Part shown: one piece after another, positions 1-8,018 of the stretch
Layout of the letters: the number at the start of each line of letters is the position of its first letter
Position numbering within the stretch: position 1 is the stretch's first letter
Assembly: GCA_024276305.1 (NCBI GenBank)
Contig: JAJRXK010000093.1
Coordinates: 1 to 64,000, forward strand
Direction: 5' to 3'
DNA from: Candidatus Krumholzibacteriota bacterium
GTDB taxonomy: Bacteria; Krumholzibacteriota; Krumholzibacteriia; JAJRXK01
Length of the DNA: 64,000 nt
The notes under the pieces: generated by a model
The model's database searches: none
What the model saw: only the letters and a program-made list of their open reading frames with translations
What the model was told of the DNA's origin: nothing
Translations under genes and position numbers: made by a program

Positions 1-15
1 GAGGAAGGACCTCCC

Positions 16-699
16 ATGCTTTCCGCCGCCGAATTCGCCAGCTTGGTGCATGTCTTTCCGGCCATGGGCCAACTCGACCGCGCCACCCGAGAGGCCTTCT
101 CCTCTCGGGCCACCGCCCAAGATGCCCCCGCCGGCTTCGCGGTCTTCGAAACCGGTCAGGACTGCGAGAACTTTCTCTGGCTCATCTCCGGCCGCGTCCG
201 CGTGGTGGCCCAGTCCGAGAACGGGCGCGAGATCCTGCTCTATCGGGTCGAACCGGGCGAACTCTGCATTCTCACCACCGGCTGCCTCCTGGGCCAGGAC
301 CCCTATCCCGCACGGGGAGAGGTGGAGGTGGGCGCGCACGCGGTCTTTCTCCCGGCCACGGATTTCGAAGAGCTGATCCTGCAGTCTTCTCCCCTGCGGC
401 GTCTGGTCTTCCAGGCTCTGTCTTCGCGGATGCAGGCCCTCATGGCGCTGGTGGAAGCGGTGGCCTTTCAGAAGATCGACCGCCGTCTGGCCCGGGCCCT
501 CCTGAACCGCGCGCGCATCGCGGGACGAAGCGGCATCCCCTGCACTCACCAGGAATTGGCCGACGAAGTGGGGACGGCCCGGGAGATCGTCACCCGGATC
601 CTGGCGGGCTTCGAATCCACCTCGGCAGTCCAACTCTCCCGGCGCAAGGTCACGATCGCCGACGAGGTCCAGCTGCGATCGATCGCGGGAGCGCTCTGA
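16..699 (+). CDS. Crp/Fnr family transcriptional regulator
   Basis: This 227-residue protein has the Crp/Fnr layout: an N-terminal cyclic-nucleotide-binding-type beta-roll (about residues 20-130), a dimerisation helix and a C-terminal winged helix-turn-helix (about 150-222). The recognition region reads QELADEVGTAREIVTRIL. It lacks the N-terminal cysteine cluster of true FNR, but has cysteines in the sensor domain in the stretch LCILTTGCLLG, so a redox or small-molecule input is possible. The start follows a strong AGGAAGGA at 2-9 with a 6-base gap. A Crp/Fnr-type palindrome lies only 14 bases past its stop codon, ahead of a small membrane protein gene, which it probably controls. The effector cannot be read from sequence. 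Confidence 0.93.
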   Translation: MLSAAEFASLVHVFPAMGQLDRATREAFSSRATAQDAPAGFAVFETGQDCENFLWLISGRVRVVAQSENGREILLYRVEPGELCILTTGCLLGQDPYPARGEVEVGAHAVFLPATDFEELILQSSPLRRLVFQALSSRMQALMALVEAVAFQKIDRRLARALLNRARIAGRSGIPCTHQELADEVGTAREIVTRILAGFESTSAVQLSRRKVTIADEVQLRSIAGAL

Positions 700-712
700 A
701 CCTTCCGCCCAC

Positions 713-728
713 CGTGACCTTGGTCACA
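713..728 (+). promoter_or_regulatory. Crp/Fnr-type operator in a class II promoter arrangement
   Basis: The 16-mer CGTGACCTTGGTCACA matches the TGTGA-N6-TCACA pattern in 9 of 10 defined positions. A -10-like TACACT at 750-755 would place transcription start near 762, so the site is centred near -41.5, the classic class II activator position. The gene for a Crp/Fnr regulator ends 13 bases upstream. The start site is inferred. Confidence 0.7.
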
Positions 729-803
729 GAGTCGGCGGTCTCCCCTCCCTACACTCTCGGCAGTCTCGATCCAGCCCCTCAACTCGCAGCGGAGGTCCGT
801 ACA

Positions 804-998
804 ATGGCGTGCAACGAGAGTCGTGTGGACCGCATTCTTCGCGTGGTTCTCGGATCGGTCCTGGTCGCCGGAGGATTCTACTTCAAGAGCTGGTGGGGGA
901 TCGTCGGGCTCGTGCCTCTGCTCACCGCCGCCATCGGCTGGTGCCCCCTCTATTCGCTCCTCGGGGTCCACACCTGCAAGGTGCCCCAGAAGAGCTAG
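804..998 (+). CDS. DUF2892 (YgaP-like) small inner-membrane protein
   Basis: This 64-residue protein begins MACNESRVDRILR and contains two closely spaced hydrophobic segments (about 13-28 and 30-47), ending in GWCPLYSLLGVHTC. That is the DUF2892 signature also found as the membrane part of rhodanese-type YgaP proteins. The start was set at 804 because GGAGG sits at 791-795, and because starting further upstream would run into the operator. Function is not established. In this family, location beside sulfur or redox sensing regulators is common. Here it is the first gene downstream of the Crp/Fnr regulator and its likely operator, so it is probably a regulated target. Confidence 0.85.
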   Translation: MACNESRVDRILRVVLGSVLVAGGFYFKSWWGIVGLVPLLTAAIGWCPLYSLLGVHTCKVPQKS

Positions 999-1368
999 AT
1001 CGCTGGCCGGCAGGCCCCAGGTTCCCCGATCTGGTCCCGCTCGATCCCTCGTTCTGACAACGTGGACTCGAGATCGGCGGGCCTGCCGGTCACCACTCGC
1101 AGTCGGGACCGAGTCGCCGCGGACCTCCCCTTGCATTCTGCCCGTTCTCGACTCTGCATCCGTGCATTTCTGTCCGATCGCTTCTCCCGTATCCGCTCCG
1201 TGGATCCTTCGGTCTCGCGACAACTCATTGTATGCGATGGCCTTGGACTGACGGGCGTCGGTCCGGGGCACGGGAGAACATTCTTCCGCCTGCGGTCCGG
1301 AGATTGCTCCCGCGACCTCACCTGCCCAGATCATCGACACCTTTGGTCCCGCAAACGAGGTCCGAGAG
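999..1368. other. non-coding interval with a long inverted repeat
   Basis: No convincing gene is visible between the DUF2892 gene and the cytochrome gene. CCGGCAGGCCC at 1007-1017 is exactly complementary to GGGCCTGCCGG at 1079-1089, with 61 bases between. This could be a transcript-end structure or part of a leader. No second Crp/Fnr palindrome was found ahead of the cytochrome. Confidence 0.5.
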
Positions 1369-2007
1369 ATGAACTGGTTTCCCGCCCGCGGCTTGCCCGT
1401 CGCGGTGATGCTCCTCACCCTCAGCTGGGTCAGCCCCGCGCCAGCCGAGATCGTGGGATCCGCCCACGACTTCCTTCAGAAGGGCTGGAACACCACCGGA
1501 GAGGTCTGCGCCACCTGCCACGTCTCCCACGATGCGGGCCGCGACTTGGGGAGCGTCGGACTTCTGTGGAATCATGGGCTGTCCACCGCCACCTACGACA
1601 TCTACCAGGGATTCGCCCTCGAGAACCCGATCGACCAGCCTCTCGGTCCCTCCAAGATGTGCCTCGGATGCCACGACGGGACCGTTGCTCTCGACTCCTT
1701 CGGCCCCGTCGACGGGAGCACCTTCATCAGCGGGGATGCCTTCCTGGGCACCGACCTCAGCGCCACCCACCCCATCAGCATCCAGTGGACGCACCGGGGC
1801 GGATCCAGAGACTGCCAGGGCTGCCACACTCCACATTCGGGGAGCGGCGGCATGTTTGGTGGACCCCTGAAGTTCATCGAGGGCCGGGTCGAGTGCCCCA
1901 CCTGTCACGAACCGCACAACGACCTCGTCTACAATCCCGGCGGGGCCTATCTCCTGCGGTTGGACAACTCCACATCGGGCCTCTGCCGTCACTGCCATGG
2001 AAAGTGA
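1369..2007 (+). CDS. secreted pentaheme c-type cytochrome
   Basis: This 212-residue protein has a signal peptide (about 1-26, ending SPAPA) and five CXXCH heme-attachment motifs at residues 47-51, 98-102, 149-153, 176-180 and 206-210. The first two units contain the WNH...Y spacing typical of doubled-CXXCH proteins. It should be a periplasmic or outer-face multiheme electron carrier. No catalytic partner (nitrite reductase, porin or quinol dehydrogenase) is adjacent, so its redox partner is unknown. The start is supported by a purine-rich stretch just upstream. Position next to the Crp/Fnr and DUF2892 genes suggests a respiratory or redox-responsive locus, but no operator was seen in front of this gene. 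Confidence 0.88.
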   Translation: MNWFPARGLPVAVMLLTLSWVSPAPAEIVGSAHDFLQKGWNTTGEVCATCHVSHDAGRDLGSVGLLWNHGLSTATYDIYQGFALENPIDQPLGPSKMCLGCHDGTVALDSFGPVDGSTFISGDAFLGTDLSATHPISIQWTHRGGSRDCQGCHTPHSGSGGMFGGPLKFIEGRVECPTCHEPHNDLVYNPGGAYLLRLDNSTSGLCRHCHGK

Positions 2008-2049
2008 GGGCCGGCGACTCCTCCCGGAGTCGGGCCCGAGGATGGGCCT

Positions 2050-2841
2050 TCAGAGTCCCATCATCCTCCCCCCTTCCACTGGCAGGCTCACCCCGCGGAT
2101 GTAGGACGCCAGGGGGGAGGCCAGGAAGAGAATGGCTTCGCCGATCTCGGTGGCCTCACCCAGGCGACCCTCCGGAATGCCCTCGACCCAGGATTCCTCG
2201 ATCTGCTCCGGACTCCGACCGCTGCGCTGGGACAATGCCTCTTTCAAATGGGCCAGGCGGTCGGTTCCGATGTAGCCTGGCAGGACATTGTTGATCGTGA
2301 TTCCCGGGGGCAATTCCCTGGACACGGTCTTGGCCCAACCCACCATTCCTGCGCGGATGGAATTGCTGAGTCCGAGATTGGCGATGGGTTCGCGGGCCGA
2401 AGTCGAGAGAATCTGCACGAATCGTCCGTAACCCTCCTGCTGCATGAAGGGCAAGAGAGAGCGCACGAGAAAGTGCGCCGTGAGCTGGTGGCGGCTGAAT
2501 ACCTCGACGAGGTCCTCTTCGGTCTTCTCCAGAATCGGACCCGCCGCCGGACCACCGGTATTGTGCACGCAGATGTGCACGCCTCCGATTTCCTGGAGGT
2601 GATCCTGGACCGAGCGGGCAAAGTCCAGGAGCTGGTCCATGTCCGCCTCGACCCCATGAGCCGCAGGAGCCCCCCCTTCAACCAACTCGGCGCACAGGGC
2701 TTCGAGCTTGGATGCCCGTCGCGCCAAGACACTCACTTCGCAACCGGCCCGGGCCAGACACCGCGCGGTGGCTGCTCCCAGTCCACTGCTCGCCCCGCAC
2801 ACCAGGGCCCGTCGGCCCCGGAGATCGATTTCGTAGCTCAT
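2050..2841 (-). CDS. SDR-family oxidoreductase with non-canonical active site
   Basis: This 263-residue classical-length short-chain dehydrogenase has a Rossmann start with CGASSGLG at 15-22 and HNTGG at 93-97. The catalytic serine region is LSTSAR (S146 or S148). At the positions of the usual YxxxK pair there are S159 and R163, in LSNSIRAG, so the catalytic Tyr and Lys are both replaced. NNVLPGYIGT and a normal SDR C-terminus follow, so this is a divergent subfamily and not a decayed gene. The start at 2841 was chosen because the fold begins directly after it. It is the last gene of the tag - DUF1572 - kynA operon, 46 bases after kynA. Substrate unknown. Confidence 0.85.
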   Translation of the reverse strand: MSYEIDLRGRRALVCGASSGLGAATARCLARAGCEVSVLARRASKLEALCAELVEGGAPAAHGVEADMDQLLDFARSVQDHLQEIGGVHICVHNTGGPAAGPILEKTEEDLVEVFSRHQLTAHFLVRSLLPFMQQEGYGRFVQILSTSAREPIANLGLSNSIRAGMVGWAKTVSRELPPGITINNVLPGYIGTDRLAHLKEALSQRSGRSPEQIEESWVEGIPEGRLGEATEIGEAILFLASPLASYIRGVSLPVEGGRMMGL

Positions 2842-2887
2842 CCTGGTCTCCGTCCGATCTCTGGCCTTCTCGATCCGAAGCTCGGGT

Positions 2888-4000
2888 TCACCCCTGGCCT
2901 CGCCTTGCAAATCCATAGAATTCCGGATGGTGGAGGGGAGGAAGATCCGCCTTGGCCAGGAGGATGCTGCGCACCGCCCACAACTCCGGAAAGATCCTGC
3001 CCTTGGCCGCTTCGTCGAGATAGTCCACCCCACTGCTCCCCCCGGTCCCGATCCGACGACCGATGGTTCGCTCCGTCATCCGCGCATGGCGATTGCGCCA
3101 CAGAACGAATTGCTCTTCGACTTCGACCACCGCATCGACCAGGGTACGAGGCCAGGCCAGGAGAGGCAGTTCACGATAGCTCTCGATGAACACCAGCCCC
3201 GCCCGCACCCGCCGGGCCCACGTGCGCTCCTCGGCGTCGACATCGGTGGCGAAGAGAAAGCTTCGGGTCTCTTCGACCGCGGCCGCACACTTCTCCTCGA
3301 TGGCTTCCGGACGGACCACGCTGCCCTCCACCAAACGATGCACCTGCCGGTCTTGGGCCCGAGAATATGCAGCGAGATAGTCCTCCAGAAACCGATCCAC
3401 GACCTCGGAGTCCCCAGAATCGTCCGGTCCGGAAGCCTGGACCGGGGTCCGATGCAGCCAGTCATGGAGGGTGCTCCGAAGGCTACGCTCTTCTTGCACT
3501 GCCTCCAGATGGGCGAGCACCTTCGATCCCGCGGGGGAATCAGCGGCCTTCTCCCGAATATGAGCGAGGGGATCGACCCCGCCGTAGTGCAGACGGTGGG
3601 AGTCCTCGAGACCCAAGACCAACTCCACTTCCCTCATTTGGAAACTCTGAAATCCGCTGGCCGGAATCAGCTTGTCGCGAAAGGCGAGGAAATCCTGAGG
3701 AGTGAGGGTCTCGACCACCGCCCACTGTTGGACCATGAGCTCGAAGATCCGCGTGACTCTGCGCAGGTGGTGCACCACAAGGGGAACCGTCTCCTCGGCC
3801 AGGAGTGGTGCCGCCAGGTGATCCCGGGCCTCCCTCAATTCGCGCAGCATCAACTTGAACCACATCTCGTAGACCTGGTGCACCACGATGAAGTGAAGCT
3901 CGTCGCTGCTGACCTGGGATTCGTCATCCTCGAGCCCGCCCTGCAGAGAGAGCAATTCGTCGAGGCGCAAGTAGTCCCAGTAGGTGGGTTGTCGGCTCAT
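2888..4000 (-). CDS. kynA: tryptophan 2,3-dioxygenase
   Basis: Heme-dependent enzyme that opens the indole ring of L-tryptophan to N-formylkynurenine, the first step of the kynurenine route. Diagnostic segments are ELHFIVVHQVYEMWFKLMLR (about residues 34-53), containing the distal histidine and substrate-pocket residues, and GTGGSSGVDYL near residue 330, the substrate-binding loop. At 370 residues it is longer than the roughly 280-300 usual for bacteria. The extra length lies mostly in the middle and C-terminus. It starts 6 bases after the DUF1572 gene, so translation is probably coupled. No kynureninase or arylformamidase gene is in the window. Confidence 0.95.
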   Translation of the reverse strand: MSRQPTYWDYLRLDELLSLQGGLEDDESQVSSDELHFIVVHQVYEMWFKLMLRELREARDHLAAPLLAEETVPLVVHHLRRVTRIFELMVQQWAVVETLTPQDFLAFRDKLIPASGFQSFQMREVELVLGLEDSHRLHYGGVDPLAHIREKAADSPAGSKVLAHLEAVQEERSLRSTLHDWLHRTPVQASGPDDSGDSEVVDRFLEDYLAAYSRAQDRQVHRLVEGSVVRPEAIEEKCAAAVEETRSFLFATDVDAEERTWARRVRAGLVFIESYRELPLLAWPRTLVDAVVEVEEQFVLWRNRHARMTERTIGRRIGTGGSSGVDYLDEAAKGRIFPELWAVRSILLAKADLPPLHHPEFYGFARRGQG

Positions 4001-4006
4001 GAAGGG

Positions 4007-4537
4007 CTACTCCGGTGGGCGTTCCCGAGTGGGGCTCCGATTGTAGGCTTCGGACTCTCCGGGGGCGATACTCAGATAGGACCACTCCGCTCCCCGCATG
4101 CCCTTGGCGAGAAATACCATCTGGCCGACATGATAGGCGCAGTGGGCCACCGACCGGTGGAGCGCTTCGATCACGGTGAGCCCTTGTCCCCGGATGGTCA
4201 CCGTCCGAGAGAGGTCCTCGTCCTTCAGGCCCTCGAGGGCCTCGAGGAGCACCTCCCATCCTCGGCGCCACTTGGCCCGAAGTTCCTCTTTGGTCACCGC
4301 CCGAGACTGGAACTCCTCCTCGCGCTGACGCCATTCCTTCTCGCCATCGGCGGTCAGAAAGTCCGTGAAGCGCGACTGAAGATTTCCCGACAGATGCCAG
4401 GCCAAGGTCGCCACCGAATTTCCGGTCTCACCTGAATCCTGGCACAGTTCCTCTTCCGAGAGCTGGTCGAAGCAGCTCTCGGCGATCTTCTGGCAGCGCT
4501 CGTATTCGCGCGTGAGTGATTCGATGGTCTTCCTCAA
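4007..4537 (-). CDS. DUF1572 (DinB/YfiT-like) protein
   Basis: This 176-residue helical protein belongs to the DinB-like superfamily. WHLSGNLQSRFTDFL and TADGEKEW are typical of DUF1572, and a later AHCAYHVGQM supplies the second histidine-rich helix. In this superfamily three histidines often bind a metal and some members are thiol-dependent transferases, but the function of DUF1572 is unknown. The likely start is a TTG at 4537 that overlaps the TGA of tag as TTGA, implying translational coupling. Starting further upstream would only read through tag in another frame. kynA follows after 6 bases. Confidence 0.82.
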   Translation of the reverse strand: MRKTIESLTREYERCQKIAESCFDQLSEEELCQDSGETGNSVATLAWHLSGNLQSRFTDFLTADGEKEWRQREEEFQSRAVTKEELRAKWRRGWEVLLEALEGLKDEDLSRTVTIRGQGLTVIEALHRSVAHCAYHVGQMVFLAKGMRGAEWSYLSIAPGESEAYNRSPTRERPPE

Positions 4538-5103
4538 GGATTCTGCACCTCCCGATGACGAAAGCAGCCCGTGACGTGGTCGTTCACCATGCCCACGGCC
4601 TGCATGAAGGAATAGCAGACCGTCGGTCCCACGAAACGAAAGCCCCGCTTCTTGAGTTCGCGGCTCATCTCCTTCGAGACCGAAGTCGAGGACGGCAAGT
4701 CGGAGAGTTCCCGAAATCGGTGTTGGACCGGCGCTCCGTCGACCAACGACCACACCAGCTCTGCGAAATCCACGCCCTGCTTCTCGAGGGCCACGATGGC
4801 CCGAGCATTGTGAACGGTGGATTCGACCTTCAAGCGATTGCGAACGATCGCCGGATTCTGCAGCAGTCGTTCCACTCGCCGACGATCGAAACGAGCCACT
4901 TTGGCCGCGTCGAAACCGACGAAGAGTTCTCGGTAACCCTCCCTCTTGCGCAGAATGGTCAACCAGCTCAACCCCGCCTGCGCCCCCTCGAGGGTGAGCA
5001 TCTCGAAGAGGTGCTGCGGATCGTGAGAGGGGACTCCCCACTCCCGATCGTGGTAGTCGAGGTACAAGGGGTCGTCGCCGACCCAGGCACAGCGTTGCGG
5101 CAA
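4534..5103 (-). CDS. tag: DNA-3-methyladenine glycosylase I
   Basis: Base-excision repair enzyme that removes 3-methyladenine from alkylated DNA. The 189-residue length and sequence are standard for TAG. It starts with CAWVGDDPLYLDYHDREWG. Residues C5, H18, H176 and C180 correspond to the structural zinc site of the Escherichia coli enzyme. The conserved GAQAGLSWLTILRKREGYR segment forms the helical core. It is first in a minus-strand operon with DUF1572, kynA and an SDR. There is no obvious functional link between base repair and tryptophan breakdown. It is divergently arranged with ftcD. Confidence 0.96.
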   Translation of the reverse strand: MPQRCAWVGDDPLYLDYHDREWGVPSHDPQHLFEMLTLEGAQAGLSWLTILRKREGYRELFVGFDAAKVARFDRRRVERLLQNPAIVRNRLKVESTVHNARAIVALEKQGVDFAELVWSLVDGAPVQHRFRELSDLPSSTSVSKEMSRELKKRGFRFVGPTVCYSFMQAVGMVNDHVTGCFRHREVQNP

Positions 5104-5277
5104 CTTGGCTCCTGTCGATGGGGCGAGTGCGCACTCTAGCAGGTCGCATGCAGAGCGTCACCCGATCCCGCCTGTCCGCCGCTCTACCCCTTGCCGCCCC
5201 CCGGCGCTGGGGCTAGCCTAGGCTCCTCGACTCATCGTCGAGTCGACTTCCCCACTCCGATCCTCAGGAGCTTCTCC

Positions 5278-6951
5278 ATGCGCATCGTCGAATGTGTCCC
5301 CAACATCAGCGAAGGCCGTGACCGCGCCATCATCGATGCGGTCGCCCACACCGTCGATCAGGTCGAGGGCTGCGAGCTCCTGGACATCGATCCGGGTGCG
5401 GCCACCAATCGCACCGTGATCACCTTCGTGGGGCCGCCCGAGAAAGTCGTCGATGCCGCCTTTCTCCTCCTCGCCAAGGCGCAGGAACTCATCGACATGA
5501 GCCAACACCATGGTGAGCACCCTCGCTTCGGAGCCACCGACGTCTGCCCCTTCGTCCCGGTGAGCGACGTGACCATGGAGGAGTGCGCAGACCTCGCGCG
5601 GCAGCTCGGAGAACGGGTGGGCCGCGAGCTCGACTATCCCGTGTATCTCTACGAGCACGCCGCCCGCTCTGAGGAGCGGCGCAATCTGGCGGTGGTCCGT
5701 CAGGGAGAGTACGAGGCCCTGGCCCAGAGACTCGAGGATCCCAAGTGGGCGCCGGACTTCGGGCCGGCCGAGTTTCGGCCCCGCACCGGAGCCACCGCCA
5801 TCGGAGCCCGAGAGTTCCTGGTGGCCTACAACGTCAATGTGAACACCCGCGACAAGCGCATCCCCCACCAGATCGCCCTCGCGGTCCGGGAGATGGGCCG
5901 GGCCAAGCGCGACGAGAATTGGGAGATCGTTCGCGACGAAAAGGGGCGACCGGTCAAACAACCGGGGCGGCTCAAGAACGTCAAGGGCATCGGCTGGTAC
6001 ATCGACGAATTCAAGACCGCCCAGGTCTCGATGAATCTGACCAACTTCCATGAGACTCCCCTTCACACCGTATTCTACACCTGCTGCGAGGAAGCCGAGA
6101 AGTTGGGGCTGCGGGTCACCGGGAGTGAGATCGTGGGTCTCGTGCCCTTGAAGGCGCTTACCGAAGCCGGGCGCCACTATCAGAAGAAAATGAACAAGAG
6201 CGCCGGCGTTCCGGAGGAGGAACTCGTCGACATCGCGGTGAAGACCCTGGGCCTCAACGATGTCGTGCCCTTCGACCCTCAGGAAAAGGTCATCGAGTAC
6301 CGGCTGCGCAGGAGTGAAGGTCTGCGCACCATGAAGATCACTGATTTTGCGGATCTGCTCAGCAGCGAAGAGCCGGCTCCCGGAGGAGGGAGCGTGGCCG
6401 CGCTCTGCGGCGCGCTGGCCGGAGGGCTGGCAGCGATGGTCCCCAATCTGAGTGTGGTCTGGCGGTCCCCGCGGGACTACCGCGACGAGATGAGCGCGGT
6501 CGCCGAAAAGGCCCAATCCCTCAAGGATTGGTTCCTCCTGGCCATCGATGCGGACACCGACGCCTTCCAGAAGATCATCGACGCCAATCGCATGCCCTCT
6601 TCCACGGACGAGGAACGGGCCGCCCGGACCGAATCCCTCCGCCTGGCCAACCGCGGCGCAACCCTGGTTCCTCTCTCGGTCCTCGAGAAATGCGTCGAAG
6701 TCTTCGACCTGGCTGAAGTCAGTCTGGCCAAAGGCAATCCGAATGCTCTGAGCGACGCCGGAGTGGCCGGACTCTGCGCGATGGCCGGCGCAGAGGCGGC
6801 CTACTACAACGTGCTCATCAACCTCAATTCGATGGCCGACGATGCCCAGTGGTGCGAGGAGACCCGAAATCGGGCTCAGCGTGCCCTTCAGGACGCCGAG
6901 ACCAAGGCCGCTGCACTGCAACAGAAAGTCCGGGCTCGACTCGAAAGCTGA
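5278..6951 (+). CDS. ftcD: bifunctional glutamate formimidoyltransferase / formimidoyl-THF cyclodeaminase
   Basis: This 557-residue fusion protein acts in histidine degradation. The N-terminal domain (about 1-330, starting MRIVECVPNISEGRD) moves the formimino group from formiminoglutamate to tetrahydrofolate. The C-terminal domain (about 345-557, with SSEEPAPGGGSVAALCGALA) is the cyclodeaminase that makes 5,10-methenyl-THF and ammonia. The fused form is known from animals and some bacteria; many bacteria have separate or only one domain. The start is supported by CAGGAG at 5265-5270. No hut genes lie in the window, so the rest of the histidine pathway must be elsewhere. A transporter gene follows after 33 bases. 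Confidence 0.96.
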   Translation: MRIVECVPNISEGRDRAIIDAVAHTVDQVEGCELLDIDPGAATNRTVITFVGPPEKVVDAAFLLLAKAQELIDMSQHHGEHPRFGATDVCPFVPVSDVTMEECADLARQLGERVGRELDYPVYLYEHAARSEERRNLAVVRQGEYEALAQRLEDPKWAPDFGPAEFRPRTGATAIGAREFLVAYNVNVNTRDKRIPHQIALAVREMGRAKRDENWEIVRDEKGRPVKQPGRLKNVKGIGWYIDEFKTAQVSMNLTNFHETPLHTVFYTCCEEAEKLGLRVTGSEIVGLVPLKALTEAGRHYQKKMNKSAGVPEEELVDIAVKTLGLNDVVPFDPQEKVIEYRLRRSEGLRTMKITDFADLLSSEEPAPGGGSVAALCGALAGGLAAMVPNLSVVWRSPRDYRDEMSAVAEKAQSLKDWFLLAIDADTDAFQKIIDANRMPSSTDEERAARTESLRLANRGATLVPLSVLEKCVEVFDLAEVSLAKGNPNALSDAGVAGLCAMAGAEAAYYNVLINLNSMADDAQWCEETRNRAQRALQDAETKAAALQQKVRARLES

Positions 6952-6984
6952 GCGGCCCCTGGCGGCCAGATCGAGGTGGCAGCA

Positions 6985-7923
6985 ATGAACTCGGATCAGC
7001 ACGCAGGACTGCACCGCGCTCTCCTGGCCGGAATCGCGGCGAATCTGGGAGTCGCGGTGGCCAAGTTCGTGGCCTACTCCTTCACCCACAGTGCCGCGAT
7101 GTTGGCCGAAGCCGTGCACTCCGTAGCAGACAGCACCAACCAACTCCTGCTCCTCGTCGGTTGGAAGCGCAGTCAGCGCGGTCCGGACGAGACGCACCCT
7201 CTGGGCTACTCCACCGAACGCTACTTCTGGTCCTTCGTGGTCGCGATGAACATCTTCGTTCTGGGAGCGATCGTCGCGATCTACGAGGGCATTTCGAAGA
7301 TCCGTCACCCCCATCCCGTCGAGAATGTTCCTTGGATCTTCGCCGCCCTCGCTCTTGCGCTGATCTTCGAGGGGTTCGCATTGAGGATCGCCTGGCGAGA
7401 GTTCCGCCACTTCCGGGTGGAATCCGAGGATTCGCTCTGGCAGAGCCTCCGCAATGCCAAGGACCTGTCGCTGCCGACGGTCCTCTTCGAAGACAGCGCA
7501 GCACTGCTCGGAATCTTCATTGCCGCTGTGGGAACCCTCCTGAGCCTGGTCACTCATAATGGCCTCTACGACGGTCTTGCATCCCTGTGCATCGGAATCC
7601 TGCTGCTGGTGGTCGCCTGGTTCCTGGCCACGGAAAGCCACAGCTTGCTCATCGGGGAGTCGGCGAGCGCCGAGGACCGCCGGAAGATCGAAGAGACCGT
7701 GGAGCAGCACCCCAGCGTCGATCATCTCCTGCGCCTCACCACCCTGCACCGGGGACCCGACGACTTGCTGGTCGCCATCGAAGCCGATTTCCGAGATGAT
7801 CTGACCGTGGCCGAGCTCGAAAAGGAGATCCCCCGGCTCGAAGAATCGATCCGTTCCCGAGTCCCCACCGCGAAGAGCATCTTCGTCGAAGCGCGATCGA
7901 TCTTCGGCCGGTCGCCCGAGTGA
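6985..7923 (+). CDS. cation diffusion facilitator family transporter (ZnT9-like)
   Basis: This integral membrane protein of about 312 residues has the CDF fold. The metal-site motif HSVAD occurs in the second helix, followed by the HPLGY...RYFWSF segment characteristic of the branch that includes eukaryotic SLC30A9. There are about six hydrophobic stretches and a soluble C-terminal domain of about 80 residues. It should export a divalent cation by proton antiport; which metal is not evident. The ATG at 6985 was preferred over GTG at 6976 because GAGG at 6973-6976 is properly spaced only for the ATG. It lies 33 bases behind ftcD and is probably co-transcribed. Confidence 0.9.
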   Translation: MNSDQHAGLHRALLAGIAANLGVAVAKFVAYSFTHSAAMLAEAVHSVADSTNQLLLLVGWKRSQRGPDETHPLGYSTERYFWSFVVAMNIFVLGAIVAIYEGISKIRHPHPVENVPWIFAALALALIFEGFALRIAWREFRHFRVESEDSLWQSLRNAKDLSLPTVLFEDSAALLGIFIAAVGTLLSLVTHNGLYDGLASLCIGILLLVVAWFLATESHSLLIGESASAEDRRKIEETVEQHPSVDHLLRLTTLHRGPDDLLVAIEADFRDDLTVAELEKEIPRLEESIRSRVPTAKSIFVEARSIFGRSPE

Positions 7924-8018
7924 TCGGCGGCCGTCGCCGAGATCGCGGTTTCAGCCCTGGCGCGGATGGGTTGGGCATCGCAACATTGGGGGAGTCCCAC
8001 AACCCGGAGACCCGATCC

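Noticed and set aside
5218-7749. A minus-strand open frame of 843 codons across ftcD and the CDF gene
   Set aside because: It is antisense to two well-recognised genes, and its composition is a mirror of their codon pattern in G+C-rich DNA.
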